Below the pieces are notes generated by a model. The model ran no database searches and was not told the origin of the DNA. It saw nothing but the letters and a program-made list of their open reading frames with translations. Shown here in pieces: positions 57,689 to 64,000 of a DNA stretch of 64,000 nt. Source of the DNA: Hyphomonadaceae bacterium BL14 (GTDB lineage Bacteria > Pseudomonadota > Alphaproteobacteria > Caulobacterales > Maricaulaceae); the NCBI GenBank assembly GCA_027627705.1, contig CP091242.1, positions 1,972,677 through 2,036,676 of the forward strand, read 5' to 3'. Position 1 is the stretch's first letter. Every line of letters begins with the position of its first letter. The position numbers were made by a program, and so were the translations under genes.

Positions 57689-59851
57689 ATGACGACGGTG
57701 CGTCCGTTCATTCTCTGCGGCGGGTCCGGGACACGGCTGTGGCCGGTGTCCACGCCGGAACGTCCCAAGCAGTTTCACGCCCTGTCCGGCGCGCGCAGCA
57801 TGATCGCTGAAACTGCCGCCCGCATGCCTGCCCGCATCGGCACCATCGCCGTTGCCCCGGCGGCCGCTGTGGCCGGCGCCCGCTGGCGGGCCGAGCTGGG
57901 CACCCATTTGCCGGGCAGCGCCATGGTGCTGGAGCCCGTTGCGCGCAATTCCGGTCCGGCGGTGGCGGCGGCAGCCCTGTGCGCGGACGCTGACGACCTG
58001 GTGCTGATCCTGCCCGCTGATCATCACATCGCCGATGTGCCTGCGTTCCACGAAGCGCTGGAGCGCGGCGTCGAAGCCGCCGGTGACGGCGCGCTGGTGA
58101 CGTTCGGCATTCGCCCCGATCATGCCGCGACCGGCTATGGATATATCGAGCTGGCCTCAGCCGAAGCGGCCAGGGCGCGCTTCACCCCGGCGCAGGCCTT
58201 TGTCGAGAAACCCGTCCGCGCCGTCGCGCAGGCCTATCTCGAGGGCGGGCGTCATGTCTGGAATGCCGGCATTTTCATGTTCCGCGCCAGCGCCATGATC
58301 GCCGCGCTGGAGGGCCACGCGCCCGGCATCCTGTCCGCCGTGCGCGCTGCCATGCCCGCCACCGGACCGCTGACGGCGATGGAAGCCCGGGCGCTGACCC
58401 ATGACGCGTTTGCCGCTGCGCCCTCCATCTCCATCGACTACGCCATCATGGAGAAAGCCGAGCATATGCATGTGGTCCCTGTGTCCATGGGCTGGAGTGA
58501 TCTGGGCGATTTCCGCGCGCTCAAGGCGCTGCACAGCACAGGCCCGGGCAGCGTCCTGATCGGCCCGGCCGCCGAAGACAACGGATCAGGCAATTTCATC
58601 TTGTCCACCGGCCCGCGCGTGGCCGTCCGGGGCCTGTCGGGCATTGCGGTGGCCGCGAGCCCGGACGGCGTGCTGGTGACGGCGCTCGATCAGGCCGCCG
58701 AGATGCACAGCGCGGTGGAAACGGCCAGCCGGAGCTATGCCCCCAATCTCAACCCGGCCCTGGCGGCGCGGGCGCGCCACTGGGTGTATGAGCACATGCT
58801 GCCCGGCTGGGCACAATCGGGCTGGGATCCGGTCCATGGCGGGTTTGTCGAGAGCCTGACGCGGGCGGGCGCACCCAATCTGGCCCAGCCGCGCCGGGGC
58901 CGGGTGGCACCGCGCCAGGTGTTCACCTTTGCCACAGCTTTGATGATGGGCTGGGACCGCGACGGGGCGGCCAGCCGCCGGGTCGATCAGGGGCTGGATT
59001 ATCTTGATGGCCCGGCGCGGTCGCCGCACGGGGGCTGGGCGCATGGGCTGGACGGATCGGGTGGTGTGTGCGACCCGCGCCGCGATCTGTATGACCATGC
59101 TTTCGTGGCACTGGGGGCCGCACGCGCCTTCCAGGCGACGGGCGACGCCCGCGCCGAACGCATTGTGCGCGAGGCCTTCACGGTTATTGATACGGCGCTG
59201 CACGCAGGCGGACCCGGCTGGGCCAGTCCGGAAACCGCGCCGGGTGTGAAACAATCCAATCCCCACATGCATCTGCTGGAAGCCAGCCTGGTCTGGTTCG
59301 AGGCCAGCGGCGATCCCGATGCCCGCGCCCGTATCGACACGCTCGCCTGGCTGTTCGAAGCGTTCATGTTCGATCCCGCCACCGGTGCCGTGGGCGAGGA
59401 CTATGACGCGGACTGGACACCGCTGGAGGATGCCGCCCGCGCGCGCATCGTGCCGGGTCATTGCTATGAGTGGGCCTGGCTGTTGGCAGAGGTGCAGCGC
59501 CTGACGGCCCGTGACACCGCCAGCTGGTCGCGGCGGCTGATCCGGTTTGCCGACACGCACGGGCGCGGCCCGGACGGGTTCTCGCTGGACGCCATCACGG
59601 CCGATGGCGCGCCCCTTCTGGCGACGTGCCGGACCTGGCCGCAGCTCGAGCGCATCCGTGCCCACCTGCGCTTTCCCGAGACAGCGGCACCGGGCGAGGC
59701 TGAACACGAGCTCGGCGTGTTCATGGACACCTATATCGATGAGACCAGTTTTGCCTGGTGCGACCGGCGCGAAGCGGACGGGCGCATGCCCATGGACTGC
59801 CTGCCCGCGTCCATGCCCTATCACTTCATGACCGGGCTGGCCCGATTCTAG
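57689..59851 (+). CDS. Bifunctional mannose-1-phosphate guanylyltransferase/AGE-type isomerase
   Basis: 720 residues, two enzymes in one. Residues 1-345 are a nucleotidyltransferase with FILCGGSGTRLWPVSTPERPKQF, LPADHHI and FVEKP, as in ManC/RfbM. Residues about 370-720 form an (alpha/alpha)6 barrel of the N-acylglucosamine 2-epimerase type (HWVYEHMLPGWAQSGWDPVHGGF, MHLLEASLVWFEA), which in this context is most likely a phosphomannose isomerase. Together they would turn fructose-6-phosphate-derived mannose-6-phosphate, via pgm/manB, into GDP-mannose. The usual C-terminal cupin isomerase of such fusions is replaced. Confidence 0.9.
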   Translation: MTTVRPFILCGGSGTRLWPVSTPERPKQFHALSGARSMIAETAARMPARIGTIAVAPAAAVAGARWRAELGTHLPGSAMVLEPVARNSGPAVAAAALCADADDLVLILPADHHIADVPAFHEALERGVEAAGDGALVTFGIRPDHAATGYGYIELASAEAARARFTPAQAFVEKPVRAVAQAYLEGGRHVWNAGIFMFRASAMIAALEGHAPGILSAVRAAMPATGPLTAMEARALTHDAFAAAPSISIDYAIMEKAEHMHVVPVSMGWSDLGDFRALKALHSTGPGSVLIGPAAEDNGSGNFILSTGPRVAVRGLSGIAVAASPDGVLVTALDQAAEMHSAVETASRSYAPNLNPALAARARHWVYEHMLPGWAQSGWDPVHGGFVESLTRAGAPNLAQPRRGRVAPRQVFTFATALMMGWDRDGAASRRVDQGLDYLDGPARSPHGGWAHGLDGSGGVCDPRRDLYDHAFVALGAARAFQATGDARAERIVREAFTVIDTALHAGGPGWASPETAPGVKQSNPHMHLLEASLVWFEASGDPDARARIDTLAWLFEAFMFDPATGAVGEDYDADWTPLEDAARARIVPGHCYEWAWLLAEVQRLTARDTASWSRRLIRFADTHGRGPDGFSLDAITADGAPLLATCRTWPQLERIRAHLRFPETAAPGEAEHELGVFMDTYIDETSFAWCDRREADGRMPMDCLPASMPYHFMTGLARF

Positions 59852-59854
59852 GGC

Positions 59855-61159
59855 TCAGGGCCGCCCCACGCTGACATAGCGCAAGCCGCGCGCGGCGGTT
59901 TCGGCCGGATCGTAGATATTGCGCAGGTCCACGATCAGCGGTTCTTTCAGGGCGGATTTGAGCCGGCCGAAATCCAGCGCGCGGAACTCGTTCCATTCGG
60001 TGAGAATGACCAGCAGGTCCGCCCCGTCTGCGCATTGATAGGGCCCGGTGACGAAGTCCACGTTTTCAAGCAGCTTTTCGGCTTCCTCGATACCGGCCGG
60101 ATCAAAGGCGCGCACGCGCGCGCCGGCCGCCTGCAGGGCCGGGATGATGTCCAGGCTGGGTGCCTCGCGCATGTCATCGGTGTTCGGCTTGAAGGTCAGG
60201 CCGAGCACGGCAATGGTCTTGCCCGCCACCGAGCCGCCCGCTGCGGCGATGATTTTGCCGGCCATGGCCTGTTTGCGGCGGTCATTGATCTCCACCACGG
60301 TCTCGATCAGGCGCACCGGCGCACCGGCTTCCTGGGCGGTACGCACCAGAGCCAGGGTGTCCTTGGGAAAGCACGAACCGCCATAGCCCGGTCCGGCATG
60401 GAGGAATTTCGAACCGATCCGGTTGTCCAGACCGATGCCGCGCGCAACCTCCTGAACATTGGCGCCGACCTGTTCGCACAGATCCGCCATCTCGTTGATG
60501 AAGGTGATCTTCATGGCCAGGAAGGCGTTGGCGGCGTATTTGATCAGCTCCGAGGTGCGCCGCGTGGTGAACACGATGGGCGTCTCGTTGAGAAAAAGCG
60601 GCCGGTACAGCTCGCGCATGCGGGCTGTGGCGCGCTCGTCTTCGGTGCCCACCACCACGCGGTCGGGCCGCTTGAAATCATCGATCGCCGCGCCTTCGCG
60701 CAGGAATTCGGGGTTCGACACCACAGCGAAATCGCCGTCGGGACGCGCCTTGCGGATCACCGCCTCCACTTCATCGCCGGTCCCCACCGGCACGGTGGAT
60801 TTGTTCACCACCACCGTGAATCCGTCCATGACGCCCGCGACTTCCTCGGCGGCGGCATAGACATAGGAGAGATCGGCATGGCCGTCGCCGCGCCGCGAGG
60901 GCGTGCCCACGGCGATGAAGACCACATCGGCCTGGCGCACGGCCTCGGTCAGGTCGGTGGCGAAATCCAGCCGGCCTTCGCGCACATTGCGCTCCACCAG
61001 CATGTCGAGTCCCGGCTCATAGATCGGCACCCCGCCCTTGCGCAGAAGGGCGATCTTCTCCTCATTCTTGTCGATACAGGTCACATGGTGGCCGAAATCG
61101 GCGAAACAGGCCCCCGACACCAGGCCGACATACCCGGTTCCGATCATCGCGACACGCAT
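59855..61159 (-). CDS. ugd: UDP-glucose 6-dehydrogenase
   Basis: 434 residues. IGTGYVGLVSGACFADFGH, the catalytic Cys in PGYGGSCFPKDT, KSTVPVGTGD and TFKPNTDDMREAPSL are all present. Makes UDP-glucuronate from UDP-glucose for capsule or exopolysaccharide. The start at 61159 has GAGAGGAG upstream. It ends four bases from the convergent manC fusion. Confidence 0.95.
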   Translation of the reverse strand: MRVAMIGTGYVGLVSGACFADFGHHVTCIDKNEEKIALLRKGGVPIYEPGLDMLVERNVREGRLDFATDLTEAVRQADVVFIAVGTPSRRGDGHADLSYVYAAAEEVAGVMDGFTVVVNKSTVPVGTGDEVEAVIRKARPDGDFAVVSNPEFLREGAAIDDFKRPDRVVVGTEDERATARMRELYRPLFLNETPIVFTTRRTSELIKYAANAFLAMKITFINEMADLCEQVGANVQEVARGIGLDNRIGSKFLHAGPGYGGSCFPKDTLALVRTAQEAGAPVRLIETVVEINDRRKQAMAGKIIAAAGGSVAGKTIAVLGLTFKPNTDDMREAPSLDIIPALQAAGARVRAFDPAGIEEAEKLLENVDFVTGPYQCADGADLLVILTEWNEFRALDFGRLKSALKEPLIVDLRNIYDPAETAARGLRYVSVGRP

Positions 61160-61343
61160 GGGCGCTCCTCTCCCTGCACAGACAACTGGGGCCGGTTTGT
61201 AACCGGGCTGGCAGGCATACCAGCGGGCCGGAGCAAGTCCAAGCATACCGGCCAGCCGGGCGGGGCTGCACTCGTTGAAACTGTTACATCCCTTGCGTAA
61301 GGTTTTGGCCTGTCTGAACGGATGGGATCAACGGAGGGGGGAT

Positions 61344-62501
61344 ATGGCCAAGGTCGCAAACAAGGTGAGCGCGGACACGTGCGGACCGCTGGCGCAGGCT
61401 CTTCTGGCCGTGCGTGAGCGCGCCATGATCTCGGAACGCTGGATCGAGACGGCGCTGACCGCGGAGCTGGAAAGCCACAACTGGGCCGCTGAGCGGCCGG
61501 CGGGCCTGCCGAAAGTGGGCAAAACAGTGGCCAGGCTGGTCTATGGCAAGACCGACAAGGACGCCCTGGCCAAAGCGCTCGCCCGGGCGACACGGCAGAC
61601 GCGCGTGCGTGATGCGGTCCTGAGGTTTTTCAGAGTCTACGGACTGGCCGAAACCGGCGTGCCCGTCGATCACGATGATATCGGGCGCGACCCGCTCCTG
61701 GCCGCCATGCTGGGGCGGTTCGTTTACGGTGCCGCGCCTGAATTTCATGAGGAGCTTGGCAGACAGGGCGTTTACACGCTCCTGCACAGCGCGGGGGCGT
61801 CCCACGTCAACCGGTCGCTGCTTCTGGTGGACTCGCTTCAATCCGCGTCTGTGATCTGGGCGGTGCACCTTTACCGCTCGGCCGGTGCGCAGGCGGAGCT
61901 GAAAGCGCGCATGGGCGTGTTCCTGCCAGGCCAGACGGACGCAGCCCTGTTATCGGCGGCGCGCTGGACCGAGCCGGCGCCGGTCATTGATCGCTGGCTG
62001 ACTGAGGCCGATGCCCGCGCCGTGCGCACCACGGTCCAGTCCCAGAGAAAGCAATCCATTCAGGGCCACTCGCTGGCCGTCCTGAACTTCAAGCCCGGCA
62101 ACCGCGCCGAGTTGTTGGACGAGCAGGGGCTGAAAGTGATCGGCGTGATCGCGCCGGAGGATCAGGCAGGGCCGGTGACGCTGGACGCGGTCGGGCTGGT
62201 CGCGCGTTCGGAGTTGAGCGATCTGGAATCCGCCCGGGCGCCACAGCCCAATGCCTCCCACGCCCAGGCCTATGCCGAGGCGCAGGATGCGCTGGCGCGG
62301 TTTGCTGCGATCGCAAGCGCGTCAGGCCCCGGCGAGCCGCTCGCCGCGCGCGCCGACACGGGCGCGGCGGACCTGGCCGCAGAGCCGGCAGACGCGCCGG
62401 CCACGCAGCCGTCTGAAATCACGGGCGATCCGCCTGCGGATCACACGCCTGCGGCTGAACCGCCCGGCGACGCCGGGGATCGTCCCGATCAGATCTCCTG
62501 A
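61344..62501 (+). CDS. Hypothetical protein with acidic Pro/Ala tail
   Basis: 385 residues, soluble. Residues 1-300 look folded, mainly helical (ERWIETALTAELESHNW, LGRQGVYTLLHSAGASHVN), and 310-385 are a low-complexity Ala/Pro/Asp tail. GGAGGGGGG precedes the ATG at 61344. I recognise no family. The last 13 bases overlap the 3' end of the phosphomannomutase gene on the other strand. Confidence 0.7.
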   Translation: MAKVANKVSADTCGPLAQALLAVRERAMISERWIETALTAELESHNWAAERPAGLPKVGKTVARLVYGKTDKDALAKALARATRQTRVRDAVLRFFRVYGLAETGVPVDHDDIGRDPLLAAMLGRFVYGAAPEFHEELGRQGVYTLLHSAGASHVNRSLLLVDSLQSASVIWAVHLYRSAGAQAELKARMGVFLPGQTDAALLSAARWTEPAPVIDRWLTEADARAVRTTVQSQRKQSIQGHSLAVLNFKPGNRAELLDEQGLKVIGVIAPEDQAGPVTLDAVGLVARSELSDLESARAPQPNASHAQAYAEAQDALARFAAIASASGPGEPLAARADTGAADLAAEPADAPATQPSEITGDPPADHTPAAEPPGDAGDRPDQIS

Positions 62502-63997
62502 TCGAACGCGCCGATCTCGGGATGGCGGGCCAGCTCGTCGCGGATGGCGGCAAAGATGGCGCGCATGTCGTCCTTGCTGGTCAGGCTCTCGACCACGATG
62601 ACCAGGTTGGGCGTGTTGGAGCTGGCCCGCACCAGCCCCCAGGCACCGTCTTCGAGCGTGAAGCGCACACCATTGACCGTGTTGATATTGGCGATGGCGC
62701 GGCCGGCGACCTTGTCGCCCGCGGTCTGTTTGGCTTCAAACGCGGCGATGATGCGGTCGACCACCTCGTATTTCTGCTCGTCCGTGCAGGCCGGCGACAG
62801 GGTGGGCGAGCCATAGCTGACCGGCAGGGCGCGCTTGAGATCGGCCATGGTGCGGCCCGGATTGCGGTCGAGCATTTCCAGGATGCAGCGTGCGGACACC
62901 AGGGCGCAGTCATAGCCGCGCCCGATCGGCGGCTGCAGGAAATAGTGGCCGGATTTTTCGAACCCGGCGAGCGCGCCCAGCGCGTTCGAGCGGCGCTTGA
63001 TGTAGGAATGGCCGGTCTTGTAGTAGTCCGTCGTGGCACCATTGGCCTTGAGCACCGGATCGGTGGCGAACAGGCCGGTGGATTTCACATCCACCACGAA
63101 CACCGCGCCGGGGTGCGAGGCTGACAGATCACGCGCCAGCATCAGCCCGACCTTGTCGGCGAAAATCTCCTCGCCCTCATTATCCACCACGCCGCAGCGG
63201 TCCCCGTCACCGTCAAACGCCAGGCCCACATCGGCACCGGTCTCGCGCACGCGGCCGGCGAGCGCGTGCAGCATCTTCATGTCTTCCGGGTTCGGATTAT
63301 AGTTGGGGAAGCTGTGATCGAGCGTGCAGTCCATCTCGATCACCTCGGCACCCAGCGCGCGCAACAGGTCCGGCGCGAACGCCCCGGCCGTGCCATTGCC
63401 GCAGGCCGCCACCACCTTGACCGGGCGGGTCAGGCGCACGCCCGCCGCCGCGTCGGCCTTGTAGGCTTCGGCCACCCCTTCACGGCGCACATAGCCGCCG
63501 CCGGGCCGGGCCTTGCCCTCGCCGCCCAGCACGATCGCCTTGAGCCGGCTCATCTCGTCAGGCCCAAAGGTCAGCGGGCGCTCCACGCCCATCTTCACAC
63601 CGGTCCAGCCGTTGGCATTGTGGCTGGCGGTGACCATGGCGACGCTTTCGATATCCAGATGAAACTGGGCGAAATAGGCCATGGGCGACAGCGCCAGGCC
63701 AATATCGTGCACCTCTATCCCGGCCTGCATCAGCCCGACGGTGAGCGCTTGTTTCACACCGAGCGAATAGCCGCGAAAGTCATGGCCGGTGACGATTTTG
63801 GGCGGCTTGCCCAGCTCGTGGATGAGGGTGCCGAGCCCAAGGCCCAGCGCCTGCACGCCATAGAGATTGATGTCCGGGGTTTTGTCAGAACCGGGATGAC
63901 CAAACCACCAGCGCGCATCATATTCGCGAAACCCGGTCGGCTTGACCAGCGGCAGGGTCTCGAATTCCCACGTGTTCGGCTTGATGTCGGCGTTCAT
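62489..63997 (-). CDS. manB: Phosphomannomutase/phosphoglucomutase
   Basis: 502 residues, complete within three bases of the window edge. The phosphoserine is Ser125 in TASHNANGW, the metal site FDGDGDRCGVVDNEGE and the sugar loop FEKSGHYF are visible. Interconverts 1- and 6-phosphates of mannose or glucose, supplying both the manC fusion and galU nearby. Fully consistent with the nucleotide-sugar block. Whether mannose, glucose or both is used cannot be read from the sequence. Confidence 0.93.
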   Translation of the reverse strand: MNADIKPNTWEFETLPLVKPTGFREYDARWWFGHPGSDKTPDINLYGVQALGLGLGTLIHELGKPPKIVTGHDFRGYSLGVKQALTVGLMQAGIEVHDIGLALSPMAYFAQFHLDIESVAMVTASHNANGWTGVKMGVERPLTFGPDEMSRLKAIVLGGEGKARPGGGYVRREGVAEAYKADAAAGVRLTRPVKVVAACGNGTAGAFAPDLLRALGAEVIEMDCTLDHSFPNYNPNPEDMKMLHALAGRVRETGADVGLAFDGDGDRCGVVDNEGEEIFADKVGLMLARDLSASHPGAVFVVDVKSTGLFATDPVLKANGATTDYYKTGHSYIKRRSNALGALAGFEKSGHYFLQPPIGRGYDCALVSARCILEMLDRNPGRTMADLKRALPVSYGSPTLSPACTDEQKYEVVDRIIAAFEAKQTAGDKVAGRAIANINTVNGVRFTLEDGAWGLVRASSNTPNLVIVVESLTSKDDMRAIFAAIRDELARHPEIGAFDQEI

Positions 63998-64000
63998 GGC

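Overview
This window is a high-GC, gene-dense alphaproteobacterial chromosome segment. The gene content points to the Caulobacter-like marine orders, most likely Maricaulales/Hyphomonadaceae. Markers are RcdA (DUF1465) with its DUF1192 neighbour, the TrcR-type DUF1013 regulator, a palindromic CtrA-type box, the bamD-recN-ligA block, a fused mannose-1-P guanylyltransferase/AGE isomerase, and an alphaproteobacterial-type PEP carboxylase. The genus is inferred, not shown. About 65 protein genes and one tRNA are recognised. I see no rRNA, CRISPR array, insertion sequence, integrase or prophage gene. No gap between genes exceeds 300 bases. The largest are 14492-14768, 48747-48999 and 26762-27007, and beyond the promoters or hairpins listed I see nothing in them.

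Layout, left to right. 1-5.7 kb: the end of a DUF885 peptidase, a lone sulfoquinovose synthase (sqdB), then the glycolytic run gap-pgk-fba. 5.7-13 kb: a two-domain M16 peptidase lipoprotein, a fused dipeptide-type ABC ATPase, and a histidine kinase and single-domain response regulator separated by an SDR gene. A full CtrA-type box lies upstream of the regulator. 13-21 kb: folD, yggT, tRNA-Ala(CGC), a pterin dehydratase, an atypical ppc, folC and a GST. 21-25.5 kb: a cell-division/cell-cycle cluster (a 31-codon membrane ORF, zapE, trcR, an oxidoreductase, DUF1192, rcdA). 25.5-31.7 kb: a thiolase, a two-gene DUF2589 cassette, mnmA, a two-gene small membrane-protein cassette with lower GC, and an uncharacterised radical SAM enzyme.

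31.8-44.9 kb: bamD, recN, ligA, an S9 peptidase, an FKBP lipoprotein, argE, panD, a class IV aminotransferase coupled to a sulfotransferase-like protein, GrpB and mtnP. 44.9-50.7 kb: a MacAB-like efflux operon on the minus strand led by an unknown gene, an SDR and a TPR lipoprotein. 50.9-53.7 kb: two DUF465 genes around ubiX and a TIGR02444 gene, an AT-rich pocket with a small membrane protein, and a methyltransferase. 53.8-55.7 kb: a sirtuin translationally coupled to HMG-CoA reductase. 55.8-64 kb: a diguanylate cyclase and a nucleotide-sugar block (galU, manC-AGE fusion, ugd, pgm/manB) that would supply UDP-glucose, UDP-glucuronate and GDP-mannose for surface polysaccharide.

The most interesting places are the DUF2589 pair, whose two proteins look like diverged paralogues; the sirtuin-HMG-CoA reductase pair; the CtrA box before the response regulator; the terminator-like hairpin just upstream of the trcR start codon; and the PEP carboxylase with altered catalytic-loop residues. 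Start codons were moved from the longest open frame wherever a better Shine-Dalgarno sequence or family length supported it.
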